DNA of 64,000 nucleotides from Larus michahellis (taxonomy: Eukaryota; Chordata; Aves; Charadriiformes; Laridae), in assembly GCF_964199755.1 (NCBI RefSeq), contig NC_133917.1, positions 4,841,967-4,905,966 on the forward strand, given 5' to 3'. This document shows, one piece after another, positions 1 through 11,403 of the stretch. The position numbers and the translations under genes were made by a program. The number at the start of each line of letters is the position of its first letter. Within the stretch, counting starts at the first letter, position 1. The notes under the pieces were generated by a model. That model did no database searches and was not told where the DNA came from. It saw nothing but the letters and a program-made list of their open reading frames with translations.

Positions 1-1450
1 GTATGAGAAAGACTGCATTCCACAATCATGTTGGTAGTAGGCTATAAATTTTTTTTTTTTTTCGTAAAGTTTCTAATGATATGATGGTTATGGACACGAT
101 CCACGATACGTTTCCCTTAGGCCAAACTGGAGCATACATTTGTGTTTGCGATCATGTCAAAAAAAGAGTGCTTTTTTTTGCACATCAAAAATAATAAGCA
201 AGGTTGAGAAAGCAATTACGTTGGGGAACTGCTCCAGGTTCGTGTTCGGTGCCTCCTGTTCCCGTCGGTGGAATTTCAGGAAGAGCTAACACCTCGGCAC
301 GCGCTGAGCACCTCCGGGAACCGGCCCTTTTGCTGTCTCCCATCGGGGGGTGTGCGCTCCGTGGCACGTGTTTAGGAGGGTTTGACCTACAGTTCTGAAA
401 CTCGTTTGGTAACTCCTCTGTATGGTATTTTGATCCTCACTGTGTGCTGTTGTTCCTTTACCTTCTTTTGTAATACGGAATAATAATAATAAAAAAAGCT
501 ATCAAGTGTTAAGACTGTAAAAAAAAATGGTGGCCACTTCTTTCTGTATTCAGCAAGTGAAACAAATGTAGTGCTGCCAGACATAATGATAGTAAATTTT
601 TATCTTCTTAAAATAGTGTTTTGGAAAGAGCAGCTCGTTTTTCATCATGGAAATAATAAACAGTAACATGAGTTTGCTCTTTATCACTTATCATGAAGTA
701 CTTATTTTGGATTTACTTCAAAATCTAGATTATAAGAGAATAAAAATCTATATCCTGAGAGTAAGAGACATAGTACCTAATACTGTTCTGCTGGTTATTT
801 CCAAACAAAAGTACCTGCTTTATATGAATTGTAAATATTTGTTGAAACAATTAGATGGTTGCAAATTTTGACCTTGGTAAATAAAGTCGCCAAAATACAA
901 TTCTGATGTTCCTTATTTATTTCTAATTAATGTAGTACTGCAGTCATTCTGACCAAAGGTGCGTATATTGTGCGGTATCGGGTCTTTGACCGTGGCCAAG
1001 AATAAATATTTAGTCTATGAAATAGCACCCAGAGATCTTTTACCTGATGTGTGCTTTCAGCAGGCAGAGTACTAAGTTATTTGTGCGTACAACTTAGTCG
1101 TCACTAAAAATAATTACTGGAGAATACCTTTTGTCTTTCCACAGGTTTTTTTCCCTTATTAGTTTTCAGTAAGCTGAGCCGCAGTTAACCAAAACCGTGT
1201 TGTGCTCTGCTAATTCACCCGGCAGAGGGAGCGTCTCCGCCATCTACAGAATCGTGGTGGTGTCACTAAGTGGTAGCGAAGGTTCTGGTGGCTGGGAAAG
1301 CACAGAAACAGGGGAGGTAACAAGTATTTTCACTTGGTAACGTTTCTATATTTGATTTCATTATTGGGGTCAAGGCTGTAATCGTTTCCTCTGCTGTTAG
1401 TACGGATATCAAAGGCAGGAAACAAAAAAGATACTACAATTGCAAACATG
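1..1450. other. AT-rich intergenic, possible 3' UTR of a plus-strand neighbour
   Basis: No credible coding exon is visible; the short ORFs are AT-rich and featureless. A plus-strand AATAAA lies at 880-885 followed by T-rich sequence, which would suit the 3' end of a gene entering from the left and converging on TMPRSS12. In human the neighbour of TMPRSS12 is ATF1, but nothing here identifies it. The assignment is inference only. Confidence 0.25.
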
Positions 1451-1495
1451 ACTTCTGGAAAAAAAAAAAAAAGTGTATGTCCTTTGGCTCTTGGA

Positions 1496-1501
1496 TTTAT
1501 T
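1496..1501 (-). terminator. TMPRSS12: Poly(A) signal of TMPRSS12
   Basis: AATAAA on the minus strand about 80 bases past the TAA stop, followed by a T-rich stretch on the transcribed side. It would give a very short 3' UTR. Confidence 0.55.
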
Positions 1502-1579
1502 CTGAAACAGGAGTTGGTTTGTTCCAAAGTTTGACGGGCAGACGAGACCTCTGGGAGGATGACACGATGGTTTGTCCCT

Positions 1580-1822
1580 TTAGAAAGTCGACACAAGTAC
1601 CGTCCATGTCAGAGTCAGAAAGATGGCGAGTGGAACGCTCGCGGGGTTCTCAGCCGTGCTGCTCAGCAGTTTGGACGTTAGCCATGTTCTGTATTGTGAT
1701 AAGCGGACGTAGATCCCAGGATACGCTGGTCGGCCGCAGCCCAGTCCGAAGCTGGAAATCCCGATGAGGTAGTATTTGTTGGTGCCAGGGTGATAACACG
1801 CTAAAGGTCCACCGCTGTCTCC
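1580..1822 (-). CDS. TMPRSS12: TMPRSS12 exon 5 (catalytic Ser, C-terminal anchor, stop)
   Basis: Acceptor TATTTGTAG. Opens with GDSGGPLACYHPG, then YYLIGISSFGLGCGRPAYPG (S1 pocket strand), YRTWLTSKLL and a C-terminal hydrophobic stretch, TAA stop. This exon is short and in phase 0. Confidence 0.85.
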   Translation of the reverse strand, partial: GDSGGPLACYHPGTNKYYLIGISSFGLGCGRPAYPGIYVRLSQYRTWLTSKLLSSTAENPASVPLAIFLTLTWTVLVSTF

Positions 1823-4800
1823 CTACAAATAAGCAATATAAAGAACTAGTAACATATTCCTGGCCGGGAGACAAGGCAGAAGTCAGTCAGTAATGCGTCC
1901 GCTTTTTTTCTTAACTCTTTTTAATCAGCTCAGTTAACCGGACAGTAATGACAGTAATACGTGGCTAGTAGAACGCAGACAAACTAAGACACAATGGGGT
2001 GACGCTGGGTGACAGTACCGGGACTCGAGGCCCGTGCCTACCTTAGTTTCAGTGTCTTTAACTAAAGTTCTGTTGTTTCTGTGCCTTTTAATTCCAAGGC
2101 TGGTCCCCCTAAACTTTCTCTCTCCTCAGTTAACGTGAGCATACAGTGTCCGCACAAGGTGTAAGTGCCGAGACCAGGGTAACGAGGGCACAGCCCCGAG
2201 TCTTTGCCACATCACCCGCTGAAAGGGAACCGCCGAGGAGAGCGGGAGGTGTGTCAGGCAGCGTACTTATGAACGCCTTACAGTCCTCTATTATAAATGT
2301 CTCCCTATCACAACTGGTGCCCCGGCTTTTGCATGCCAGCGCTTTTGACCTGAGAATTGTCTTTTCTGAGAAAGAGATGCCGATTGCTCAACATTTAAAT
2401 CAAAATCTCACCGTATCACAGAGCCATCGCGCTTCCCAACGCTGCTGCTCTTTCAACAGCATAGAAACAGGCGGGATGCTCGTGCGCTTCACACGCGCCG
2501 TGTGTGTACGGGGATACCTGTGTGTATCCACAGGTGTGTTTGTGTAATGCGTGATTCATTAACATCTTTGTGGCAAGTGTTATATAAAATATGTTTGAGT
2601 TCTTTATCTTTTCGCTTTGTTACCTTACTCTGGTCTTCTTCCGAGCGTCACTGAATTCTTTGTGTTTTCGAGGTGTGTTTTTGCTTTGGAATCACCATCT
2701 CGCCTCTCTATTTATGACGCTTTTGCAGCAGGACATGTTTTCTGCTTAACATTTGTGCCATTTTAATGAATTATGCTACAACTGCTGGTCATCACGGTGC
2801 CCCTGAGCCGCTGGCTGGGGGGTTTCCCTGGTGGCCGGTGGGGCACCGTGTCCGTTCGTACCTGGCAGGCATCGATGCCTCCGAATCGAGAGCCGGCACA
2901 AATCATGTTCTTGTTCACCAGCCCCCCATACGATTCCGAACCGTTACAGATGCTGTAAGGAATGATTTCCACTTGAGCTTCTTTTAACACAGCCGAAGTA
3001 TCACCTTTAACAGAAGACAGCATATAGAAAGGTAAAATATTTATGCTGTTGTGTGTAGCAATTCTTACCGTGCTCCTTTTTCCCCCTGTTTAGCGTAAGC
3101 ATGTTTCTGTACAGGTACAGACATGTACGTAATACAGAGATTGTGCCGCCTTCTAACAGAGTTAAACTTAAGTGGGTTAAGGACTTGCACACTTGGATTT
3201 GATGTAGTTTTTTGCAGTTCTTATTCTGAAGAAACGCCGATGGCAATAATGCCGCTCACTAGCCTTGCTCCGAATGTCAGCGGCGACTTATCGGCCAAGC
3301 TTGTACGATCCCCAGCCGTCCTCGAAATTTCCACACCAGAAAGACGCAACAGCACCAGCTGACAAAAAATTTGTGCTCGTTGTGATTAAAGGGAGAATTT
3401 GAGGGAGTGCAGCCACTTGTAAAATACACGGGGACCCCTGGGTTCACAAGGCACGGCATCAGAATTGTTTTTCAATAAAAAAGCCATTTCTAGCAGACAG
3501 CATTGAGTAGCCGTACCATGAATCTGAAAGTCAGGCTGGCTTATTTTCCTTTTTTTTGTGTTATACGTGGAAGAAAGGCTAGAAAACTTCTCTTTTGGGT
3601 ACACCTGCGTAGCTCTAACCTGCTTTGAATGGAAAAACCACTGAAAGCAGACGTTCAATTGCGGAAGGGTTCAATTTGTTGTGTGGTGCGACTATAACCT
3701 TATAACTCGATCAGCAACGCAAGGGAAGGTTTACCTTGCTCGGCCGTGCGTCCCCAGCCGCTGATGAAGCATTCTGTCCCGTTCTCCATGCCCGGGGGAA
3801 GGTCTGGGGGGGGTAAGCAGATGGGCTGGATGTAGCTGCTGTAGCGAACTGCGTAACCCAGTTCAAATAACGCAATGTCGTTTTCAAAGGTTTCTCTCTT
3901 GTATTCTGGGTGCACAGTGATGCTTCTGATCTTTCTTTTTACCGTGTGTCTGCCGTTTTTCTGCAGGTTATGCACGCCCAAAACCGCTCTCCAGGAATAT
4001 GGGCCCCTAAGAGAGAATTCATGTATTTTTTACCATTACGTTCAAGTAAGTAACGTTTCTTGACGGCATTGATTTAACCAATTGTTTTACTGTTGGCTTA
4101 CGCGCCTTTAGATATACTCATTGAAAATCCTGTAGTGAATACTTTCTGGAACAAATTTGGCTAATTACCATCCTGTTTTGCACACTCAGTTTGTCTAAGG
4201 CTGGTTACGGCTGTTAAGGCAAATTCGGATTAATGATTTAAGCTGATGCTCAGATTTTGCTTCCCACCCCACCTCAGCAGAGGCCACCCGGGAGATAATC
4301 TTTTGAAAAAGACGAAAACACGGATTTATTTTGCAGAAAGGAGGTAGGCTTGTATCCACAATGCTTATAAAGACTGTGTTTGTACGCAGATTTGGGAAAT
4401 CCATTAACTAGAAGTTACAAATAATGAATATCGACTTAATATTAAATTTAGAAATACGGCCAGGACCATTCAGACCCGATTTCTATTCAAGTACGTTGAG
4501 AAAAAAATCTTCACTGACACTAAGTGGGAATTGAATTTGGACTGTGATGAGCAAAGGGCAGGCTGTAAAATTCAGATTAACCTTCAAAATTCTCCAGAGC
4601 GTAAAATAGAAATTAAATTGATTATTTGCAATATGATGCCTCTCTAAATTAATGTTTGTAGAAGGGCATTTAAAGAAACAAGGAGCTAATCTAACAAAGT
4701 CCTGATAAATGATAAAATTCCAAAGTTCAGAGATTTTTACAGTTCAGTTTCCCTCTAGTTCATGGTTATTTCAACACAGTCAATATGAACCTGCACGAAC

Positions 4801-6705
4801 TGGATTTCGTAACGATGCTAAAGACTATGAAAAGACGAGAGTGATGAGAACGCTGAACTGCAGCAGAGGTGCTGGAAGTACAAGGAAAAGGCCAGTTCTG
4901 AGGAATGTTGCTATTTTTTTTTTTTTTTTCCTTTTTACAACGTGGTAAAGTGCCAAATTGGTGGTTCTGTTAAACAGGAAAAATGGAAACCGCGTTAAAA
5001 CTACAGAATAGTAATGTTTCTAATTTAAATATTGCAACATTTTCTTCTTGCAGTGAGCTTTACTAGTTTAGAAAAATGTTCTTAATCAGAAAAATTAGAG
5101 CTCCATGGGAAAAAAAGCTCCCAACCTAACAAAAAATGTCACCTAGATCAAAAGCAAACAAGCCCTCGTTGAAAATAACAACGGTTGTTCTGGGCCAAGC
5201 CATAAGGGCATATCCCACACGTGTTGATGCTGCCTTACAAAGATGTAACTTTGCATCCCGCGCTGGGCTGGTGGCTGTCACCACACGGGACCGGTACAGC
5301 GAAGGTGACAAAGGGGACACACAGCCTTTGGTCCTTAGAGCTGCGACCGGTCCCTGGGATGGGCCCTGTCAGTAAACGGGGGTTGCAGATTTGCATCTGC
5401 ACGGTGGTGCTGCCCCGGGAGAGCTCGGTCTGGAGCCCGGGAGGACACAGAGCTGCTGGAGCGGGGATGGAGGAGGCCCCAGAGATGCTGGGAGGGCTGG
5501 AGCCCCTCTGCTGTGGGGACAGGCTGAGAGAGCTGGGGGGGTTCAGCCTGGAGAAGAGAAGGCTCCGGGGAGACCTTCCAGCCCCTTCCAGTCCCTCAAG
5601 GGGCTCCAGGAAAGCTGGGGAGGGACTCTGGAGCAGGGAGGGGAGCCATGGGACGAGGGAGAAGGGTTTTACACTGCAAGAGGGGAGATTTAGGTGAGAT
5701 ATCGGGAAGAAATTGTTTGCTGTGAGGGGGGTGAGCCCCTGGCCCAGGTTGCCCAGAGAAGCTGTGGCTGCCCCATCCCTGGAGGGGTTCAAGGCCAGGT
5801 TGGCCGGGGCTTGGAGCAACCTGGGCTGGTGGGGGGTGTCCCTGCCCAGGGCAGGGGGCGACACTGGGTGGGCTTTAAGGTCCCTTCCAACCCAAACCAT
5901 TCTATGAATTGCCTTTGTTCAGAGGTTCACCTACGACATCACCTGTGGTAGGGGATGCTCTGCTGACCTACTGCGCCCTCCTCGTCGTTAATAACGAGCT
6001 CTCAGGGTGAATACGTACTCCCTTCCTGCCACGCAGTGGCCCGCGGTGAGGACCGAGTTCTTGTTCACCAGAACTCCCCCGCAGACGTGGGTGAAGTGGG
6101 TGCCGGGCCGGCGGAGCTGGAGGCTGACGGCCCAGGGCCAGGCGCCCACCTCGGCATCGTGTCCCCCCACGACGCGGGACCCCGGGATGACGTCCAAGAG
6201 CGGGCGCTCCCCGCACCCTGCCAAACACAACAGCCTGTTAACATCGCTCGCACTGGAAAACAGAGCTTTTGGGGTGCTGGCAGCATTTTGGGGGGGGGGT
6301 TGATTTTTTTTCTTTTTTTCCTCCTTAATCTACAGCGTTACTTGCTGTGGGGTATCTGATGTTTGCCGCTGGAGCCCCGGCTTCTGGGTGCTTCCATAGG
6401 TTGTACGAAATGTGTGTGTTTCACCTGGTTACAGGCACGTTTCCTGCATATGGATTTATTTTGCGCACTGATGCTGAGCGGGCTCCAGCCGCTGTGTGAA
6501 TTCATCTCGTTTCGGTGCAGACAAAGCCCTCCGTGTGTTTGCGGGACACCCTGGGCCGCCGCAGCCCATGTGCCCCCGCCGTTCTCCCCCGCCATCCCCT
6601 CAGACCCTCCGCCCGCCCCGGACCAGCCCCAGTACCCTGGGTGAGAGCCGTCCGGGCCGCCGGGCCGGGCAGGGCAAGGGCCAGGGCCAGGAGCAGCGGC
6701 AGCAT
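1580..6705 (-). CDS. TMPRSS12: TMPRSS12, transmembrane serine protease 12 (5 coding exons)
   Basis: Trypsin-family (S1A) membrane protease; in mammals it is testis-enriched and needed for sperm function. Joining exons 6705-6636, 6217-6019, 4006-3735, 3004-2862 and 1822-1580 gives an uninterrupted frame of about 308 residues with matching phases and GT/AG at every junction. It starts with a hydrophobic signal peptide (MLPLLLALALAL), then the linker CGERPLLDVIPG, activation site SR|VVGG, catalytic His in LTAGHC, Asp in NDIALFEL, Ser in GDSGGPLAC, and a C-terminal hydrophobic anchor (AIFLTLTWTVLVSTF) ending at the stop. The text CFISGWGRT and SYGG..NKNMICAG matches the mammalian TMPRSS12 pattern. 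All three catalytic residues are present, so it looks functional. The alternative (another testis protease such as PRSS/acrosin-like) is less likely because of the linker and C-terminal anchor. Confidence 0.9.
2862..3004 (-). CDS. TMPRSS12: TMPRSS12 exon 4
   Basis: Acceptor CTGTTAAAG. Encodes DTSAVLKEAQVEIIPYSICN, then SESYGGLVNKNMICAG and FGGIDACQ just ahead of the active-site Ser. Donor GTACGA, phase 0. Confidence 0.87.
3735..4006 (-). CDS. TMPRSS12: TMPRSS12 exon 3 (catalytic Asp)
   Basis: Acceptor TCTCTCTTAG. Encodes GPYSWRAVLGVHNLQKNG.., the catalytic Asp in FENDIALFEL, the YIQPICLP loop and CFISGWGRTAEQ. Ends CAAG with donor GTAAAC at phase 1. A TTG or upstream start is not needed; the frame opens through the acceptor. 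Confidence 0.88.
5440..5912 (+). repeat. CR1 LINE 3' fragment
   Basis: Reads on the plus strand through degenerate CR1 ORF2 C-terminal text ([20 protein letters not shown]), the stretch equivalent to RFRYREEIVCCEGG, and the CR1 3' tail ending GGTCCCTTCCAACCCAAACC ATTCTATGAAT. It sits antisense in the second intron of TMPRSS12. Several frameshifts show it is an old, inactive copy. Confidence 0.9.
6019..6217 (-). CDS. TMPRSS12: TMPRSS12 exon 2 (activation site and catalytic His)
   Basis: Acceptor TTTGGCAG, then CGERPLLDVIPGSRVVGG and VCGGVLVNKNSVLTAGHC. It carries the Arg|Val activation cleavage site and the catalytic His; the usual TAAHC is TAGHC here. Donor GTACGT at phase 2, so the GA left over joins the first G of exon 3 to make Glu. 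Confidence 0.85.
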
Positions 6706-7060
6706 GAGGGCGGCGACGGGCCCGCCCCGCCGTGTCCTCCCTCAGGGGCCGCAAAATGGCGGCAGCGCCACCAACGGCCGCTGAGGCGACGGCGCCCGGC
6801 GGGGAAACATTCCCCCCTCCCCGGCCCCGAGCGCGGAACGTTCAACACGGGGGTTTAACGCGGCGGTGAGGGGCGGTGTTAGCGGCGGGGAGGTGGCCGA
6901 GGGGCGGGGGGAGGGCGGTGTTAGCAGCGGGATGGCGGCCGTGAGGGGCGTGTGGGGAGGCAGGGCACCGGGCCGCCCCTCACACCCCGGCGGCGGGGGA
7001 TAAACGCTTGCGGGCCGGGCAAAGGTGGGGAGGGAAGGGCAGGGCAGGGCAGGGCAGGGC
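6480..7060. promoter_or_regulatory. TMPRSS12: CpG-island promoter of TMPRSS12
   Basis: Dense CpG and GC-rich sequence containing exon 1 and about 350 bases upstream of it. It holds several GC boxes and no TATA. A short AGGGC tandem run lies at about 7033-7062. Confidence 0.55.
6636..6705 (-). CDS. TMPRSS12: TMPRSS12 exon 1 (signal peptide)
   Basis: Encodes 23 residues: Met, a Leu/Ala hydrophobic core, then PGPAARTALTQ. The exon ends CCAGG with donor GTACTG, phase 1. The ATG was chosen because the hydrophobic run follows it immediately, it lies in a CpG island, and the phase fits exon 2. The mature N-terminal extension is much shorter than in mammals. Confidence 0.75.
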
Positions 7061-7156
7061 GGCTGAGGGTTGGGAGTTCAGGCTTGCAAGTTACAGGTTG
7101 GGAGTTCAGGGTTTTTGTCCGACTGCGCCTTCTGCGGGGCTGGGATGCCAACGGCG

Positions 7157-7721
7157 GGTCGCGGTTTCACCCCCCGCCAGCAGCTGAGCCCCCCGCAGCC
7201 GCTCGCTCACCCCCCGCCATGTTTGCACGGGGGAGAGAATCGGAAGGTCAAAAGGGAGGAAAAACTGGTGGGTTGAGATAAAGACGGTTTAATAAGTAAA
7301 GCAAAAGCCGCACGCAAGCGAAACGAACCAAGGGATCCGTTCCTGGCTCCCCATGGCAGGCGGGGGGTTCAGCCATCCCCGGGAACGCTGGGCTCCATCC
7401 CACGGCATGGTGCCTTGGGAAGACAAACGCCATCACTCCCGCTGTCTCTCCTCCTTCCCCAGCTTTACACCCCGAGCACGCCACGGTGTGCTCTGGAACA
7501 TCCCCGTGGCCAGCCGGGGTCGGCTGTCCCGGCCGTGTCCCCCCCGGCGCCTGCTGCCCCCCACCCATCGCTGGCCGGGGGTGAGGAGCAGGAACGGCCT
7601 CCAGAGCTCCGCAACAGCCAGAGCCACCGCTGCGCTGTCACACTCTCCCCATCAAACCCAAACCACGGCACCGCTCCAGCTGCTCACCGCTGTCACCTCC
7701 GTCCCAGCCCAAACCATGACC
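7157..7721 (+). mobile_element. Solo LTR of an avian endogenous retrovirus
   Basis: Starts at a degenerate TG (now GG) followed by TCGCGGTTTCACCCC, continues with the family's landmark GGGAGAGAATCGGAAGG and GGTTGAGATAAAGACGGTTT (priming of the AT-rich part), and ends CCCAGCCCAAACCATGAC. No internal retroviral genes lie beside it and no target duplication could be recognised, so it is an old solo LTR. It lies between the 3' end of METTL7A and TMPRSS12. Confidence 0.75.
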
Positions 7722-7851
7722 GTGGAGGGGGGGAGAGCGGGTCGAGCCCAGCGCCGGCCTGCAATGGCTGCCCCCCAGCGTGGGGAGCACCCGCAGGGAT
7801 CCCTTCCCGGAGTTCATCAGACGTAGGCAGACGTTCCTTTGAGTTAATACG

Positions 7852-7857
7852 TTTATT
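7852..7857 (-). terminator. METTL7A: Poly(A) signal of METTL7A
   Basis: AATAAA on the minus strand 265 bases past the stop codon and 130 bases before the LTR, giving a compact 3' UTR. Confidence 0.5.
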
Positions 7858-8121
7858 TTCCTGCCTGCTGGGCTGTTTTCCATTCTCCTGCAGCCTCCCG
7901 GCATCCTGCATGGCTGCGCTGGGTCTGACACGGCACCGTCAGCAGCACGAGGGCTTCAGAGACGCTTAGAAAACTGACCCTCTCTTCTCATTTGACACTT
8001 GAATCAGAAAGTTAATTAAAGTCCTTCACCGCGTTGACTAGATTCGGAGGTCTGGATTAGCCTATGCCGTGTTGTGTTGTTTATGCCAAGGACTCGGGGG
8101 GGCAGGGGAGTGGGCTGTGAG

Positions 8122-8358
8122 CTACTTCACGGCATACCCAATGATGTGGGGCTTGATGGGCGTCCAGGGCAGCGCCACGCTGGTGTGCCGCAGGCTCAGC
8201 TCCGAGAAGTTGGCCTGTTCGAGATTCTTCCAGATCTCCCTCGTTAGGCAGCACCCGGCAAAGACGAGTTTCCAAGTCGGATAGCAGACCTGCTGCCAAA
8301 AATACCTCCAGCTGGAACGGTCGGCGGCCACGTGCTCCAAGAAATAAAAAACGCCTCC
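8122..8358 (-). CDS. METTL7A: METTL7A exon 2
   Basis: Acceptor TTTTCCCCAG, then GGVFYFLEHVAADRSSWRYF through WKNLEQANFSEL to the stop after GYAVK. 78 residues. Confidence 0.92.
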   Translation of the reverse strand, partial: GGVFYFLEHVAADRSSWRYFWQQVCYPTWKLVFAGCCLTREIWKNLEQANFSELSLRHTSVALPWTPIKPHIIGYAVK

Positions 8359-9199
8359 CTGGGGAAAACAAAGTCGTTTTACAGCGCAGGCGCCGGGGCC
8401 CGGCTGAACTTCTCCCCCCATTCCCGCCTCCTCCCCAGTACAGACCAGTGCCTGTGCCCTTCCCTCGCTCATCGGCATTCTCCCACCCCTTCCCTGCTTT
8501 TGTGGTGTCAGTTGGAATTAGTGTGAGCAGGAAACTTGCAGAGACTGAAAATGCCTGTTCAAAAAGCGTGAAGGGTGTGCTTACTCGATCCCGCTTTCAT
8601 TATAGCAGTAGTTTGTTGTCTTTTTTGTTTCAATTACAGCTGCTAGCATGTCATTTTTTTCCAAAGGAAACTAAGAAATGGGTAAATCCTGCTCAAGCTC
8701 AGCAGTTTTTGACAACGCAAAGGATTGTCTTGAAAGTGCCATTTTAAAGACTGAAAGTCCATTGCAAAAAACACCCCAACAAAACAGCTTTTTTTAAATC
8801 TTTAACTTGATTAGTATATTACAGGGAAGGCATTTCATGAGACTGTTGCAGTCATACAGGTAGATCAGCCCCACTTCTAACAGGCTAAAGCAGTTTATTT
8901 AAAATGCAGATTTTCACTCTGGCTCAAAGAGCTTGCCACCAAAGAAAATCTGGTGGGGGGGGGGGAGAGACAGCACCAGAGGAACCAGTTCGGCTCTAAA
9001 TGCTAAACCATAATTAATTACTTAGAAAATTAATGGCAGATCTAGTTGGCAGACTATGTTACTTTTAGGGGTTTGCTTTTAAGACCAGGACGGACCGACC
9101 AGTGTGTTGCTCCTGCTTTGCACCATTTGGCAGTGCCGAGTGGTCGTGGGGAAAGAAACTGGGTCTGCTTTGTATGCTCAAAACCAGCTCTTTTTTCTT

Positions 9200-9230
<31 letters not shown>

Positions 9231-9806
9231 CCTTATCTCTTGGTGCAGTGCCTCTGGAACAGATGATAAAGGTAACAACAGAGTTTTTATTCAGATACTC
9301 ACTGGTCGGAGCACTCGCAGAACCTCCCTCAGGGTGCCGTTCACGTCCTGCACGGAGCAGAGGACCAGGGTGCAGACCACGGCGTCCACAGAGCCGCTGG
9401 GCACCTGGTGCAGGTCTTCTCCTGCGGCGACCAGGAAACGCTCGTACTGGACGTGCTGGTTCTTGTTCATGCTTCTGGAGAGGCCTTGCTGGAAGTTGGG
9501 GTTTATGTCGGTGCAGGTGACTCTGCAGCCTGGCGGGTAGAACTGGAAGTTGGGACCGCAGCCGGTCCCGATCTCCAGCAGCTTCAGCTCTCCTGAGGGG
9601 CTCTTGAAGTTGGGTAGGTTGTGAAATAGCTCCTGCTTCTGCTTTTTCACTTTACTTTCGTGAACTGCAGAAAGCTTCTCTAAGAAGAAAGGGAAAAATA
9701 TCTTCTTGCAGAAAGGCTCCCATATGCCCAGGAAGGACAGCAGGTAGATGGGCATGGCCAGCAACGCCAGGCAGGCGCGGAGGAAGAGGATGCTGGGCTC
9801 TGTCAT
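8122..9806 (-). CDS. METTL7A: METTL7A / TMT1A thiol S-methyltransferase (2 coding exons)
   Basis: SAM-dependent alkyl-thiol methyltransferase of the ER and lipid droplets. Exons 9806-9303 and 8358-8122 join at phase 0 into 246 residues, against 244 in human. Residues 1-30 form the N-terminal hydrophobic hairpin (MTEPSILFLRACLALLAMPI), SAM motif I is LLEIGTGCGPNFQFYPPGC, followed by VTCTDINPNF (motif post I), VDAVVCTLVLCSV, and FYFLEHVAA. The protein ends PHIIGYAVK, the family's typical terminus. The start at 9806 was taken rather than an in-frame ATG nine codons upstream because it aligns with the short family N-terminus. The paralogue METTL7B is less likely given the C-terminal text. Confidence 0.93.
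9203..9230. repeat. METTL7A: Poly(T) run in METTL7A intron
   Basis: 28 consecutive T just inside the intron after exon 1. Simple-sequence repeat; length is likely polymorphic. Confidence 0.95.
9303..9806 (-). CDS. METTL7A: METTL7A exon 1
   Basis: Codes residues 1-168: membrane hairpin, SAM-binding Rossmann core and VLCSVQDVNGTLREVLRVLR. Donor CCA|GTGAGT. Confidence 0.92.
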
Positions 9807-9839
9807 CTCCAGCGTGGGGCAGAGGAGCAGCACTGGGCA

Positions 9840-10870
9840 AAACTAGTTCTTCTGCGTGTTAGAGACCTTGAAATTCAGCCCTTGAAATTCACGCGCTTGC
9901 TCTCTTCCTCCTGGAGTATATTCAGCTCCTTGGACCGATCCGGTAGACTTTTCTCTAAAGCTGATTTTAAAGTCCGGTCACAGGCAAGGACAGGGGACGC
10001 GGGAGCGCGTCCCAGGGAGCGTCCCAGCTCCGGCAGAGGAGGAGCTGTCAGGCTGTTACGTACCCTGCATAAACTGGGCAGTTCAACTTCGTGTGCAGCC
10101 ACTGGCAAAATGTCAGAGCCTGCCCTAATTTGGCATTCAGCAGCTTCAGGTTACAGGTCGTAGCTCTTAAAACCACGGTATGTTGACATGAGGGAGCTGA
10201 AGGAAATTAATCTAAACTCCGGATTCGCTGTAGGTGTTTCATTAGGAGTTTAATTAACATTTCAGTTAAAAGGCATTTGTTTAAGACTTAATTTACCCCC
10301 CCTGTTGTAAGTGGCTGGATGAGCTAGGCAGCTGCTTGCTCTGTGCTCTCTCTGCAACAGCAGTTTTCAGTCTTTCCACTTTGTGGACACCTAAAATATG
10401 TCGGCGTGCGCATACGGGCTCCTCTGCAGTGGAGGAGCTTGCCGTCTTAGTTATCCTCCAGCCCTTTGGCAACCACGGAACAGAGAGAAAACGATTTATT
10501 AATTCAGTAATAGTGGCACGCAGTATATGGCTTGGTTTTATTATTAACTTCAGCAGCTGGAATCACCGATTCAGTCGACGCTAAATGCATTCTGGAAAAC
10601 TTTTTCAACTTTGCAGTCGGCAGTGCTTTTCCAAAGGGCTTGGCAGCAGCGTGGATCAGCCGCGGGCACTGAATCGCTCTGCCCCAGGTGAGCCTGGTAC
10701 AGGGAAGGGAGGACTTAAGGTCCTCGGGGGTGTGGCAGGGACATTTTTGGGGGTCCGGAGAAGGGTGGAGACAGGATACCTGTGGGGTGACCGGGAGGGA
10801 CAAACTGGGGATGTGATGGGACAGAGGGACCGTGGGGAGGGGTGTAGAGTACCAGGGAGGGTGTAGTGAG
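9840..10870. other. METTL7A upstream region, no gene seen
   Basis: Mixed-composition sequence upstream of METTL7A. Its 5' UTR and promoter should lie here but no CpG island or TATA is obvious. No exon with coding support found. Confidence 0.4.
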
Positions 10871-11092
10871 GGGGAGGTTGGTCTCTTCTCCCAAGTAACC
10901 AATGAGTGGACAAGAAGAAACGGCCTCAAGTTGCACCAGGGGAGGTTTAAGATGGATATTAGGAAAAATTTCTTCACCAAAAGGGTCATCAAGCATTGCC
11001 CGGGCTGCCCAGGGCAGTGGTGAAGTTGCCATCCCTGGAGATAATCTAAAAGCTGGGCAGACGTGGTGCTGAGGGACATGGGGGGGTCTATA
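10868..11092 (+). repeat. CR1 LINE fragment
   Basis: Plus-strand CR1 text: degenerate equivalents of GNGLKLHQGRF, DIRKNFFTKRVIKH and the tail region up to GGACATGGGGGG. It abuts the first copy of the recurrent segment at 11.1 kb. Confidence 0.85.
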
Positions 11093-11143
11093 GGTGTCCA
11101 TCCTCCATCCAGACAATTAAGAGAAATTATATCAGCAACTTAC

Positions 11144-11223
11144 ACAGCGTACAGCAAAACCGGTGAAGAAAACCACAGCTCCATCTTTAATAAAGTCAGG
11201 AATTCTAGGAAAATGCAGTGCTC
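11144..11223 (-). other. Small exon-like segment, copy 1 (possible start-codon exon)
   Basis: Acceptor TTTCTTTATTCCAG and donor GTAAGTTG flank 80 bases. An ATG in good context (AAAGATGG, 11184-11182) opens MELWFSSPVLLYAV up to the donor. Homologous pieces lie at 27185-27099, 29890-29812 and 36643-36556, all with GTAAG donors. See findings. Confidence 0.45.
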
Positions 11224-11403
11224 CTGGAATAAAGAAAAGCAGGCTATTAAATCATCTGGGCACCCCTGAACACTCGTTACAAACTTACTGACTTGAGAAG
11301 AAAAAGGAAAAACCAAAAAAAAAAAACCCCATCAAGTTGACTTTCTACTATTCAGGCTGCAGAACATCAACTGGTTCTGAAGGTTTTAGCTCAAACTTTT
11401 TAC

